From positions 14,034,240-14,098,239 of the forward strand of contig CM028338.1 of assembly GCA_016647705.1 (NCBI GenBank): 64,000 bases of DNA, written 5' to 3'. The DNA is from Eucommia ulmoides (lineage: Eukaryota > Streptophyta > Magnoliopsida > Garryales > Eucommiaceae). The notes below the pieces were generated by a model that saw nothing but the letters and a program-made list of their open reading frames with translations, searched no databases and was not told the DNA's origin. The position numbers were made by a program, and so were the translations under genes. Shown here one piece after another: positions 13,261-24,733 of the stretch (position 1 is its first letter; each line of letters starts with the position of its first letter).

Positions 13261-14287
13261 AGTTTTTGGTCCAATTAACTTAAATATGACTTTTAAAATA
13301 TTCACTTTAGTCCCCAGAATAATTCTCAATTTCCAATCAAATAGATAAGAAATATTAAATGAACTAAATTGAGAAATACTTTTATTTCATGTACCATATA
13401 TATAGGGATATCTAACTAAGAGTATCATATCTTTAATACTTTTAAATCCCCAAGATATCTCCAAAAGATCAGCCAAAAAATGGCTACTGATGACTAGTTT
13501 TGTTCAAACTTCGAAATTCCTCGAAATCTAAAACAATACAGTCGGTTAACCGGCCTCTGCCCATCGGTCGATCAATTGATACATAATGCTAGCTAAGCCT
13601 TTCTCAAACCTTGGTCGGTTAACCAATCCCCCATGGGTCGGTTGACCGATCAATACAAGATGCAATCTCAGGCCAAATTTCGGCCCTAGTTGGTTGATCG
13701 ATTGATACTGGGAGTTCATCTTTCGGCCATTGGTTGAATAATCTCCCTTGGTCGGGTGACCGATCGATTTAGAGACTATCTATTCCCTAGATAATATCCA
13801 TCGGTTAACCGAACCTCCTTGGTCGGTTGACTAATACTTGCTGGAACAATTTCTCATCACTTTGTTTCAACTCCAATCTTCAATGTTTTCAGCCCTTTAA
13901 CCGATTTCTTTTCTCGGTTAACTAAATTAACACTATTAATCAATTTTAAACACTAATCTTGGTTAGGTCAATTTTTCTTTTTCAATTTCACATGGGAGCA
14001 AATAATTTAACAATTATTAGAACCCTAATATAAACACTCATAAATATAAATCATTTAATTTGTGTCGTGTGTGATCCTAATCGGGATTCATTAAGAGTAA
14101 AATAGATTTGAGTTGTTTTCACCTAGATTCCTCAAAATCTTTAATCTCTTAATATCCGTCCCTACATCCTTCACAATTACTTCATGATATTATCTTAATT
14201 GGAACTCTTTGAACTGAAACACTCAACAAAAACGTTTGTTCCACCAAAAACATCAATACTTAATTATCTATCAAAATCCGATCAACA
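13261..14287 (-). repeat. SIRE-like LTR, proximal (5') block
   Basis: On the minus strand it starts TGTTGATC at 14287 and aligns with the first kilobase of the copy at 31458-33580; shared phrases include TAATTAAGTATTGATG, GAGTGTTTCAG and AAATTATTTGCTCC. It continues at 2888-1588 beyond element A. Its start interrupts the Tat integrase frame. Confidence 0.75.
13543..13925 (-). repeat. GTYRAC palindrome cluster in the SIRE-like LTR
   Basis: Spaced motifs such as GGTCGGTTAACCG and GGTCGGTTGACCGA recur about every 40-70 bases. The second LTR copy has a matching cluster at about 31895-32130, built on GTCGAC instead of GTTAAC. Confidence 0.6.
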
Positions 14288-15000
14288 ATGTGCATCTGTA
14301 ACCCATCTTCCATTTAACTTATCTAGCCTCGTCTTGAGTCCATGCAGGATCATTTGGTTAGTAACTTCCACTTGTATTTTTGCTTGTAGATATCCTAGGG
14401 AGGCGAAATAGGTCTGGATTTGTAGCCCGGCGAAGAACTTCGAAAAGAGATCGTTGTCAAATTGCTTCCCGTTGTTGGAAACAATGGCCATAGGAATTCC
14501 AAAATGGCAGACCATGTTTTTCTAGATGAAGTCTTTGATTTTTCCTTCGTGATTTATGCTAGAGGCTCAGCCTCTACATACTTCGTAAAGTAATCAATCG
14601 CAACGACAAGGAATTTCTTCTGCTTAATCCTTTCTAGAAATAGCCTAGAAGGTTAATGCCCCACTGGGTAAAGGGTCATGGACTCGTCATAGGGACGAGG
14701 ACGGTGAGGGGCAGTTGAGGGTGAAAAACAAACCTCTGGCACTTGTCACATCTTTTCATAAACTTTATGGAGTCTTTGTTCATTTTTTACCAAAAGTACC
14801 CGTGACAGATGAGCTTGTGGACCATAGACATCCCCCCATGAGTGGTTGCCACACACTCATTCATGGATCTTTCTAATCACGTAATCAACTTCCTCCAGCC
14901 TCAAGCATCGAGAATATGGGCCTAAAAATTATTTCGGATATAACACCTCATTGATGAGAGTGTACCATGTTTCCCTATACCGACTATACCGTATTCTCTA
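14288..15000 (-). pseudogene. Integrase segment of the Tat fossil
   Basis: Integrase inserts element cDNA into the host genome in the nucleus. The segment carries the core words GIPMAIVSNNGKQFDNDLF and ILHGLKTRLDKLNGRW, which are standard for Tat and related gypsy integrases. The upstream part (about 14530-15000) shows the central core region in decayed form. The frame ends at the SIRE-like LTR. Fossil, several breaks. Confidence 0.75.
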
Positions 15001-15173
15001 GGCCTCAGCTTGATCACTTAGGAGAATTCTAGGTTGAACCGTCGGTGAGGGCATAGATGGTAGGCTTTTGGTCGGAAGTGGTTGTGCTCGGCGTATCCAA
15101 GTATTTGACGGGTACACTTCTCTTTAAGGTGAACTCCACCACGGAAGCCAGGTTGGCATGCGAGTCAGTGCGT

Positions 15174-16165
15174 TTATTCTCTTCTCGGGGGATTTAGCTC
15201 ACTTAAACATTTTTGTAGTTTTCCATCATTGTCTTCACTTTCCTGAGGTATGTAGTCATGCTTAAATATTTGGCCATGTATTCCCCATTGACTTGATTGA
15301 CAACAAGCTATGAGTCGCAAAATAATTGGTGGTTTTTTTGCATTAAACTCCCTCGCCAGTCGGAGTCCAGTGAAGAGAGCTTTATATTTGGCCTCATTAT
15401 TCATGGCTCGAAACCCCAATCTGAGTAAATAGTCTATCTCTTCTCGGTCTGAGGCTACCAAGACCATCCTGGCCCCACATCTGTCGACATTGGAAGAACC
15501 ATCCGTAGAGAGCTTCCACTCGTCTCCTCAAGGACTGGGGTAGCATCCGAACCAGGCTGGGTCTTCCACCGAGAAAGTTCTTGACTATCCGGGTTGGGCT
15601 CCTTCGGGAAGGTCAACTCAGCTATGAGGTCGGCAAGGACTTGTCCCTTGATGATGCTTCTTGATCGATACTTAATGTGGAATTGACCGAGCTTGAGGCT
15701 GTACCTCATGAGCCAGCTTGAGATATCCGGAGAGTGAAAGACTTGTCTCAAAGGTTGATCAGTTAGGGTCATAATTGTATGCATTTTAAAGTTTTGCTTC
15801 AACTTTCTAGACGCGGTGAGAAGAGCATAAGCTAACTTTTCAAATTGCGAGTACCTTGTCTTTGCATTGGTAAGGACCCTGCTGGAGTAATGGACTAGGC
15901 TCTGGACATCACCCTCTTCCTGAATGAGTGCAGTGCTCATCACCATGTCTGATATTGCAATGCATAAAAATAGGTCTTCTCCAACTTTGGGAGTGCACAA
16001 CAATGGCGACGGGGAGAGCCATTTCTTAAGTTCTTGAAAAGCGGCTTCGCACTCAAGAGACCACTCAAATATTTTGTTACCTCTTAGGACTTTAAAGAAG
16101 TGAAGGCATTTCCTAGACGACCTACTAATGAAACGATTCGGGGCAACCAACCTTCCTGTGAGCAT
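15174..16165 (-). pseudogene. RNase H and additional (archaeal-type) RNase H of the Tat fossil
   Basis: The upstream part (16165-15455) reads as the RT connection and first RNase H region (words SSRVLTNAKTRYSQFEKLAY, KYRSRSIIKGQVLADLIAE). The downstream part (15467-15174) reads as the second RNase H (LLRLGFRAMNNEAKYKALFT and GLRLAREF). RNase H removes template RNA; the additional domain is known from Tat-lineage elements. Fossil. Confidence 0.8.
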
Positions 16166-16800
16166 CTGGACCTATTTCTTCGTCCAGAGAGAGCTTATTC
16201 TGAGAATGGTGCTTATTTGTTCGGGATTGGTATCGATGTCTCATGGGACACCATGTAGCCAAAAATCTATCCCGCTGAGACCCTAAAAATGCAATTGGTG
16301 GGATTTTGCTTCATACGATAAGCCCAAAGTTTATCAAAATTATTTTGGAGATGAGCGACATGATCAGATGCCTTGGTGCTCTTCATGAGCATATAATCTA
16401 TGTATACCTCCATTCTTGATTTGATCCCTTCCTTGAACATCTTGTTTACAAGCCTTTGTTAAGTCGCCCCAGCGTTACGAAGTTCAAAGGGCATAACCTT
16501 GTAACAGTAGGTGCCTCTGTCCGTGATAAATGAGTTCTTTCTCTTATTCAAGGGGAACATTGGTATCTGATTGTAGCTGACGTAAGTATGCAGGAAGCTC
16601 AGAATCTCGTGCTCGGCCATGGTATCTATGACAAGGTCTATTCTCGGAAGAGGAAAGAAATCCTTGGGGCACGCTTTATTGAGATCCTTGAAGTCCACAT
16701 GGAGATGCCATTTGTTCCCAGTCTTGGGAGTAAGAATAACATTGGAGAGCTAATCAAGGAACTTGACTTCCTCTACCCCGACTAATTTCACTAACTTATC
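16166..16800 (-). pseudogene. Reverse transcriptase segment of the Tat fossil
   Basis: The best stretch, about 16698-16459, has DLNKACPKDFFPLPRID and the later CYKVMPFELRNAGAT, matching the fingers-palm wording of Tat RTs. It lies between protease and RNase H, as in the family. RT copies element RNA into DNA inside the particle. Fossil with several breaks. Confidence 0.8.
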
Positions 16801-17310
16801 CATTTCTTGTTCAATGATCTTCTCACGCTCTAGGTGGAATTTCTTTTTCTTCTGTCTCACAGGGGGATGATGTGGGTCAGCGTAGAGATGATGCATGGAT
16901 ACATTTGGATTAGTCCTAGGAAGTTCGTCATGGGACTAGGCAAACACGTTGTAGTTTTCCCTAAGGAGGTCTGTGAGTTTTGTTCACTGAGTTGAGCTGA
17001 GCTTAGCATCGATTTTGACCGTTTTCTCCATAATTGTTGGATAGATGGGTACCTGTAGTAACTCTTCGTGGGTCCGAGGATGGGCTCCTCATAACGGGGG
17101 TCATCAATTGGCATGGTTTGCGGCTCGGACAAGGCTATGAGCTCGGCCTTCTTAATCCCGATCCTAGCCATTGATTGCTATTTCTTTTATCGAGCACCCT
17201 TCAACTGCACATCCTGGCTACTTCCTGATCCCCTCTTACTTCTCCTACCCCATCGTTAATGGAAAACTTTATCATCTGGTGGTATGGGGAACATACGGCC
17301 TTCAGGGCGG

Positions 17311-17640
17311 CTACGGTTGGACGTCCCACAATTGTATTATAAGGGGAAGGTCTATCCATGATGAGGAAATTAGTTCACACCATGGTCGATCTGGACTTTT
17401 CTCTAACCGTGATGGGCAGGGTGGTCTAACCAACCTAATTAACAACGTCCCTGCGGAAGCGTATAAGGGGATAAGAGGATAAGTGGTGGGCTGCATAGAG
17501 CTTAGGTCTACCTTCATCTTGTCAAAGGCCCGTTTGAAGATTATATCCACAGAACTGCCCCCATCAACTAAAATCCTTCCCACCCTATAGTGTTTAATCA
17601 AGGTTGATATCACTAAGGCATCGTCGTGAGGAGTATGCAC
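17311..17640 (-). pseudogene. Aspartic protease segment of the Tat fossil
   Basis: The frame contains HDDALVISTLI followed by RILVDGGSSVDIIF. DGGSS is the form of the protease active-site motif seen in Tat-type gypsy elements. The enzyme would cut the Gag-Pol polyprotein. It lies between gag and RT. Confidence 0.75.
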
Positions 17641-17754
17641 CTCTATGAGGTCAACCTAGCTAATAGAGACGACGTTGTGCATGGCAGCATCCACTATGCT
17701 CACCTTGCACATGTCCTGGTAGGATTTTCTCTTCTGTTTGCACTCGTACCTCTT

Positions 17755-19555
17755 TTAGGAAAAAGGTGTCTCCCATTCGAGGGTGAGCCTACCATGGATG
17801 ACGTTTATCTTGCCGTCTATGCACAAATTATCATCGTATTCGGCTCTTTTCCTCCGGGGTAGAGGTCGACTACGATTTTCCCTTCTCTGCCACCCCTTAT
17901 AGTCTTCTAGATGATCATTCTCCTTGGTTCCTCCGTTTTCTCTATTAACATAATTCCTGAGATATCCCCTTTTAGTGAGGGCCTTGATTTCTTCCCGGAG
18001 TTGGAAGTAGTCTTCTGTTAATGTCCTTGGTCCCGATGATACTATCAATATTTGTTGATGGATCTACCCATGGGTTTTCCTTGTAAGGGATGAGCAGGAG
18101 GGAAGAATCCCCTTCTTGAGTTTTTTGGAAAAATAGTTGTTATTGACGCTGTGAGGAGAATAAATCCTTGACGAATCCCTAGGGGTAGAGGAGGCGTCCG
18201 ATCCTCGGGAAGGGGTCCCAACAGTCCATTTTCCTGAAGCTTGCAAACCCTGAGCTCTACTCAGCGTTTCCTCTGCTTGACCCCTTTTCTTCTAGGCCTC
18301 TTCTCGATCTCTCTTTACATTGTCCCTCTGATTGGCTTTGTAAAAACTTGTGCCCATATCCAAGGCAACACGCTGGTTTGGTTCAGGTCACGAACACAAG
18401 TTATAAGATAGCCTTTGCTGCCTTTTCCAAACAATGAAAGTGTTTAGGGCTACAATGTCTAGGAGATCATCACAATAGAGGCTCTCCCTCTAGAATCTAA
18501 CAACGTAGTCACCCAAATTCTCCCTGACCTCTTGTTGGATGGCAAGGATGTGGGTCACAATCTTCGGCCTACACTGAGAATAACTAAACTAGGCTAGGAA
18601 AAAATGGTCGAGCTGGGTAAAGGTTGAGATTGAGGTTAGGGCCAGGTCTTGAAACCAACTGTGGGCTATACCGGCTAGAGTGAGGTGAAAATATTTACAC
18701 CTTACCACCACAGAAGCCGTGTGCATGTCCATGAAGGAAATAAAAATGGAGAGGTGATTGATGGGATCGGTGGTCCCATCGTATAGAGACATCAGTGGAT
18801 TGGGGAACCTTTACGACACTTCCTCATCCACAATTTCATCAACAAAAAGGGACATTACCCCTAGAGGGAGCCCAACTGCCCTTTAGGACCCTGTATCTAC
18901 TGGAGGGCTATTTCTATCTCAGCAATATGCTGCTCCATGGCTGCTTCACCCTTGGGTGGCACTTCAACCTAAGTAGCAGCTGCTCTGGATCCTTACCTTC
19001 TGGCCGGAGGCGAATGCGAGTCCACCTCCCGAGCATGGTGGACCCTGTGCTCAGAACGGGATACATGACTATGCGTCCTTCTCGGATGCGATTCGTGGGG
19101 ATCTTCAATTTGGTGACCTTGTGAGGGCGGTGATGAAAAATCTGAGGCAATTGGTGGAGCTAAGTCCTGTTCCCTTACTAGATGAGTTATGGGGCCAAGG
19201 CTGATCTCTTGGCATATGTCTATTTGAATGGATAACACGATATCCTAATTCCTGAGGGTGCTCCACTCCCCCTACATTATGAAGAATCGGTCCCCCCAGA
19301 CTGGGACTGGTGGAAGTAGGAGAGAAGGACTTGGAAGTAGGACTAGAACTTGCCTAAACGACACTCTAGATTATCGATCTGTGAAACATCCGTGACCCCA
19401 AAAGTTTGGCTAAAAAACAAGCCCGAGGGCAGAGCTGATAGGCCTACCTGACCCATGGGAGGTTGGTTTTCTTCTTCAATCGGGATGGCGACTGAACCCC
19501 TTGCATCCGGCCTGGAGACTCTTGACATTTCTTTGGTCGGATTCCCCTTCACCAC
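17755..19555 (-). pseudogene. gag segment of the Tat fossil
   Basis: The core gag fold is at about 18792-18589, with YDGTTDPINHLSIF and CKYFHLTLAGIAHSWFQDL, the conserved retrotransposon-gag wording (Y-G-T-DP--HL, then W). The stretch 19555-18900 is the proline- and charge-rich amino-terminal part; 18250-17755 is the basic carboxy-terminal part. Fossil with several breaks. Confidence 0.75.
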
Positions 19556-19658
19556 AATGTTCTGATCTCTTGGTTGAATAACCGAATTGGACCTTGTGAT
19601 TATCCAGCCTTTATAGAGCTGGGAGTTGATGATTGGAGAAAGGCTTTTAGTTCCTTGA

Positions 19659-19674
19659 CCATAGACGACGCCAA
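19659..19674 (-). promoter_or_regulatory. Primer-binding site of the Tat fossil
   Basis: On the minus strand TTGGCGTCGTCTATGG lies two bases after the LTR end (CAACA). It resembles the TTTGGCGCCGTCTGTGGG site common in plant Tat/Retand elements. Confidence 0.75.
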
Positions 19675-19676
19675 AT

Positions 19677-20565
19677 TGTTGATTTCAAATCTTAGTCTAT
19701 TACAACAGTATGGTCTGGTCAAGGTACGTTGGTCTTTTTTCGTGATGGGGTGAGATTGGAGTGGTCAGAGATGAGTCCTAATCAATTTGTAATCTGAGAA
19801 AACTTGTTATCTGTGAATAGTCCTAGTCCGTCCAGAGTATGCTCTAAGCTGTTATTTGCACAAAGGATTAGTCGGGGTGTGCCTGGTGTTTCCTATTCGA
19901 CGTGAGAATAAGCGCTCAGGGGAAGATAAAAATGCTTGGAATATTCAAACGAACAAGCATTCATCACATTTTACAATACCGTTCACCTTTCCTTATATAG
20001 GCGATAGACTAATTAGTGTTTTGGAGGATTAGCGGCCTAAGCAAGGATTAATATCTTGATCTTAGTGCATGACCACTGCAAGGGTAATTGTCTTCTGAAT
20101 GGGCGCGTGGAGTGATTAAGCTGGTGGGCTTGAGCTTTCTAGCCCTCTAGGTGGGGCCTATGGGTGGTAAGTGTACGGAAGTGAATGGATGGCCCAGCAT
20201 ATGATGCCTGGTAGACATTCACTGTAACCCACCGGGCAAGAAGTTCATTTCTCTACCCTTCTCGGATGGCCGAAGATGGTCAAAGAATGTTACTATTGAG
20301 GAGCTTGTAGAGTTGAATTCCGAGATAGGAAGTGCTAGCCTGAGAATATGCCGATATGGGGATAGGTTACCCCAGCCTAACGACAGATCTTCTGGGATGT
20401 GTGCAGGGGAGATCTCCTGTGTTGATGGGTCTGGGCTGAGTTATGTCTCTGGCCGGCAAAATCTTTATACTTCGTTACCAATTGAACTAGGTCTCACTAG
20501 AAATTTATAGATATGTGGTAGTCTTCTATTGGGCGTTTAGGGATGACCATTTTTACACTCATCAA
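19677..20565 (-). repeat. 5' LTR of the Tat fossil
   Basis: It is bounded on one side by CA next to the primer site and on the other by TGATGAGTG (minus strand) next to Copia-type LTR sequence. There is no partner LTR in the window. The right boundary is accurate to a few bases. Confidence 0.6.
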
Positions 20566-20674
20566 TAACCCTTTAGGTTTCTCAATATAAAAAGGTATTG
20601 ATACCTCTAAAATATCTAATTCCATCAAACTATAAAAAAAATTAGTTTAAATTTGCGAGTCTATGGATATATTG

Positions 20675-20862
20675 AGTTCTTTACCTAATAAATATATTTT
20701 TAAAAACATTACTGACAAAACAACCTTTTCAACTTATTTGCGGTGGCCGAGCATCCCGGTATTCGGAACTCCAGGACTAAGATCCCGGTGTTCCGAACAC
20801 CGGGATCACTTAATTTTTTTTTTATTTTAAATGATGCCGGCGTTGTGAACGCCAGGATCATA
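20675..20862 (+). repeat. MULE left terminal inverted repeat with palindromes P1-P3
   Basis: About 110 bases pair with the right end. They are followed by palindromic modules at 20752-20778, 20781-20807 and 20833-20859. The middle module is a perfect palindrome: GATCCCGGTGTTC, one centre base, then its mirror. Confidence 0.8.
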
Positions 20863-20929
20863 AAATATATGTTTTTTTAAATATTTATTGATGGGTCCCA
20901 TCAATGGTGATTACAGGGCGACAATAACG

Positions 20930-22128
20930 CCATTGGAATGTTGCCATCCAACAAGTGCTACCCATCGGCTTTCTCCATCATACCGATGGAGGACTACCGC
21001 TGCTGGCGATAATTCATCTACATCCCTAAGCGCCATATTGTCAGTGATCGTCCTGAGGTGACATTGATATCTGACAGACACGCCGGAATTACTAGTACGG
21101 TTAACAGTATTTGGGTTAATCAACATAACAAGCCCCTCTAATATCATCGATTTTGTTTGCGGCACCTTTGCAACAATTTCAACAAGAGTGCTAAAAATCA
21201 GCATCTCAAAGATCTTGCTTGGAATGCGGGTGCTATGACACAAATTCGAAAATACGATGCTATAATGGAAGAGATCAAAATAATTGATCTTCGCCTACAT
21301 AAATAGTTGAACGATATTCCAGCTTACAAATGGACTAGGGCACACAACATTGTAAGCGTTGGGGAGTCATGACGACCAATTACGCAGAGGTATTTAACAA
21401 TTGTTTGAAGGGTGCACAAAATGTTCCAATAACTGTATCCGTGAAGATTACGTTATGCAAGATGGTTAAATGTTTTGATATTGGTCAACAACAAGCTCTG
21501 AAGGACTTAGCCAATGGTTACTTATATGCTAAACACGTCGTTGAAAAAAATACAAAAATCTCAAACCAAGTCTAAAACATACGGGATTCAAATATTCAAT
21601 CGATAATTTACTGTTTATTATTTTTTTTTCGTATTACATATAATTGTTGTGACACATATTTTAATAAAATATGATTTTTTTTTCTAGAGAGAATATGATC
21701 TACCACGTGAAAACTAAAAAGACTCTCACTGGGGTCCTGATTCCTCATGAAGTCACATTAGGAGATAACGCTGATTGCACATATGACAAGTATAAAATTT
21801 GGCGATATTCGTGCTCCCATATGCTTGCGGCCACCGAGTATAGTGGAGTTAATACATTCTGCTATATTGCAGCTGAGTACACAATGACAAATCAATTGAT
21901 GGCAGGAGAATCGTCGTTTCGTTTCGGCCAATTATTCACAAGGACTACTGGCCAGAGACCAATTTTCTGAACCTGATTTCAAACTATAATAGACTTCGAG
22001 TTGTGCATCGTGGTTGACCAAATTCCAATTACATTGAAAATGAGATGGATCAGTCACGAAGAACAATGATAAATTGTTGCAATTTATGTTCCCAGACTGG
22101 ACATAATAGGCGAAGGTGTCTATCCTGA
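20930..22128 (+). pseudogene. MULE transposase (MURA) remnant
   Basis: MURA cuts and joins the element ends. Readable parts in order are: a decayed start resembling QQVLPIGF (about 20947), LISDRHAGI with the catalytic Asp of the DDE triad at 21073-21075, YHRFCLRHL, a helical part (KYDAIMEEIKI), TTNYAEVFN with the catalytic Glu at 21388-21390, then after a likely intron (acceptor TTTCTAG at about 21686) a SWIM zinc finger (Cys 21776, IWRYSCSH ending 21820) and a final CCHC zinc knuckle (CNLCSQTGHNRRRC, 22078-22119), stop TGA at 22126. The amino-terminal half, including the first catalytic Asp, is absent: the palindromic end repeat runs almost directly into it. There are also in-frame stops (for example TAA after CRCWR near 21010) and frame changes. 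It is clearly inactive. Confidence 0.85.
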
Positions 22129-22309
22129 CCCCGCTATACACCCAATTGATCTTGTCAGTTTATTGTAATGAATGTTTATGCTACTTTATTTTTTTTTATT
22201 ATGTCAACTTTTCTTTGTAATGAATGTTATATTTTGTTTATAAATGTGATTAAATTTTAATTTTGTAATAACAAATTTACTACAAGTGTTGCAGGAAAAA
22301 ATTTCAACT

Positions 22310-24622
22310 ATGCAAAACCCTAAGCCCGAAGATACTTCAGTTCTACACTGCAGGCAGAGCACAGGTCCGAACTAGTTTGGGTAGCACAGGTAAATATTTA
22401 GGTTATTGCATTAATTTTTTTATTTTAGTTTTTTAAAATTTTAATGTTATTTATTGTGTCTTATTTAATGTTTCAGGATATTGGTACTTTTGACTGTGCT
22501 GGATTTGATGTAGGGGAATAAAGAGAAAATGTTCCTCCTCGAGTTACACAGTTGATAGAATTAGTCAGTTTGTATAGCCTATTCAGTTGTGGCCGAAGCA
22601 GTTAGATAGGGCCCTCATAACTGTGTTGGTAGAGAGATGGCGTCTGGATATGCACACTTTCTATCTACCTGTCGGGGAGATGACTATCACACTACAGGAC
22701 GCGCCCATCTTGTTGGGGTTACCTATGCATAGAAAGCCGATTATTTTGTCTGAGGACTTGCGACTGGTACATTGCTGGCAGGCATTTTGTGTTGAGCTCC
22801 TCGGAATGGAACCACCAGAGGATAAGATTAGGAATGGTTGTTTGAAGCTCAAGTGGTTACGGAATACCTTTGCTCAAGTTCCTGACGAGGCCGACGAGGA
22901 GGTCATGTATTTTTACGCACGTGCGTATTGCTTAATTATGCTTGCCCAAATATTATTGCCTGATAAATCGTATAACTGCATCAAGCTAGCCTACTTCCTA
23001 CTGCTTGGTGACTTGACACCTTCCGTCAAGTATAGCTGGGGTGGTGCGACCCTAGCGGTCCTCTACAATGAGCTATGTAAGGCAACGAAGCTCAACACGA
23101 AAGACATAGTTAGCTGCTTATTTTTGTTGGAGTGTTGGGCCTGGGAGCGGTTGCTGAGGCTTCGGCCTGAAGTTGTTCCTTTCCCTCAGAATGATATATC
23201 AATCGGAGAGCTGGACTTCGGTGAGGGCTTGACGTTCCCAGCTGCTCCGAGGGGTGCTTGGTAAGTAATTAGTATTTTCTTTTTAATTTCATTTATCATG
23301 TAATGGATATTTATTTATGGATATTAAAGTTATGATTTATATTTTTGGTGTACAAGTGGATCCTTGAGTTCAATTTGGAAAACTTGCCAATGCATGTTTT
23401 GGTGGTGTATCGCGATCAGTTAGATTGCTTGCAGAATAATGAGGTTAGTTTTTTATTTACATCGAAATTTTTATTTTTTTATTTGTTTGTTTATATTTTA
23501 TTTTACAGGTCATTTGAGTGCCCTATATCCTATCCACTTTGCACCCATATACTAGAGATAGAGAAGATATATGGATGGCAAAGCTGCCGATGATTTGCTA
23601 CGAGATCGTCGAGTACATGTATCCCTTGCACGTGCTACGACAGTTTGGTTATTGCCGATGGGTACCTGAGCTGGTAATTATGGACAAGAACTTGCACAAA
23701 ATTACTCGGCGAGGATAGTTTGGTGTGGACTGCATTCAGTATCACCACGCACATATAGTTGCGTGGAATAGTCAGCAAGCATTAGATGTGCGCAGCTTCC
23801 AGCAAGGGATAGGGGTTGACCAAGAATACATAGACTGGTATTGGAGAATTACATGAAGGTTTTTGATCAACCTGGAGTACCGACCTGAGTTCTGGTATCT
23901 AGCAACAGAAGGACGAGCAGTATTAGAGGTATAATCACATTGAGTATATCATCTATTTAGTTATATGAAAAATATTATCTTGTTATTATTCACATACTAA
24001 TTTAACGATTATATGTGTTTCGTAGGATCTGGAGGTATCACAGTTGATGCGCATGAATCATCTTTCTCTGCGGACGCATACTATGGACTCATACAAAGAG
24101 TTGGCTCATGTTGTCTACGATGCCACCTCTGGGACGATGTACTATCGGGTACCGTACCATATGCCAACTGACGTTCCTACATCTCCTCAAGCTACTCCTC
24201 GGCCTTTTCCTCAGCCATGGACTTCTGATACCTACCGTCCAGATAGTGTGGGTGATGTCGGACCTTCCATATTGTACAACATGGGTGCTTATGCTGGACC
24301 ATCTAGCACGTACAACATGGGTGATGATGCTGGGCCATCCGACGTGTACAAGATGCATGACTCTTATTCGCATTACGCATCGCAGCTAGGTACACAACCG
24401 TCAACGTCATTCGTCACTCCACCGATAGACAAAATTGTCTCAACTTCAGGCGTGATTCCTCCGATGGCATTTGTCCAACTGACAAGATTGGAAAGACAAG
24501 TGTCACCGGTGCCATGGTTTGGGGACGACATAGAAGGTCCGGGGATGATGCAACAGTTGTTCATGGACTATGGACAAGTTACACAAGCTCATGAGGAGGC
24601 TGAGAAACCTTCTATTACTTAA
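22310..24622 (+). pseudogene. Plant mobile domain (PMD) gene, MAIN/MAIL type, decayed
   Basis: PMD proteins occur as host MAIN/MAIL nuclear factors and as cargo or coding parts of plant transposons; their role inside transposons is not settled. The proposed exons are 22310-22389 (ATG, MQNPKPEDTSVL), 22477-23260 (FYLPVGEMTITLQDAPILLG, YARAYCLIMLAQILLPDKS, YSWGGATLAVLYNELC, CWAWERLLRLRPEV), 23357-23443, about 23509-23928 (LPMICYEIVEYMYP, NLHKITRRG, DWYWRIT) and 24026-24622. Junctions have GT/AG signals (GTAAGT at 23261; TTTTACAG at 23508). The block order matches full-length PMD proteins. Exon 1 and the start of exon 2 change frame (LQAEHRSELVW is in another frame than the ATG), and there are stops in exon 4. 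The last exon carries three 12-residue GPS..YNMG repeats. It lies downstream of the transposase on the same strand. Inactive as it stands, though long frames remain open. Confidence 0.85.
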
Positions 24623-24733
24623 CGTCGAGGGCGGAGGAACGTCCAACGTAGGGGTTGCAGTACATAGTTAATTATATAGTTGATAGTTTAGCTATACGAA
24701 TGTAAATACATTTTTTTGTAACATTTGTAGATT

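Larger units (their letters stand above)
1..14287 (-). mobile_element. SIRE-like Copia retrotransposon fossil, interrupted, runs off the left edge
   Basis: Read on the minus strand, the order is a long LTR (14287 down to 13261, then 2888 down to 1588), an initiator-Met-type primer site (1585-1574) and a gag remnant with coiled coil and zinc knuckle (1558-340). The two LTR blocks match, in the right order, the 5' and 3' halves of a second copy at 31458-33580. The stretch 2889-13260 between them is a later insertion (element A). The right end abuts a Tat integrase reading frame, so this element landed inside the Tat fossil. The SIRE/Maximus assignment rests on the roughly 2-kb LTR ending in GGGCCAAYA, the Met primer site and the gag type; it is a family call from memory. 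The element is broken, with several breaks in gag, and its pol lies outside the window if it survives. Confidence 0.75.
14288..20565 (-). mobile_element. Tat-type Ty3/gypsy retrotransposon fossil
   Basis: Read on the minus strand: LTR (20565-19677), primer site (19674-19659), gag (about 19555-17755), protease (about 17640-17311), reverse transcriptase (about 16790-16170), RNase H, then an additional RNase H (15467-15174), then integrase (about 15000-14288). The second RNase H between the first one and integrase, and the RT wording DLNKACPKDFFPLPRID, are hallmarks of the plant Tat lineage (Retand-like). The distal end is cut off by the SIRE-like insertion at 14287. It is an old, broken copy with more than ten breaks. 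Its LTR edge abuts the Copia-type LTR fragment at 20566. Confidence 0.85.

Noticed and set aside
20911-21243. A 110-codon minus-strand frame in the MULE
   Set aside because: It is the antisense of the transposase region, whose plus strand shows catalytic-motif wording (ISDRH).
24089-24564. Overlapping frames on both strands in the last PMD exon
   Set aside because: They result from the 36-bp repeats and Pro/Ser-rich composition; the plus frame starting at 24026 is the PMD exon.
22310-24622. PMD gene as a host MAIN/MAIL locus
   Set aside because: It lies between MULE terminal repeats, next to the transposase, and has frame changes and stops. A transposon-borne copy is the simpler reading.
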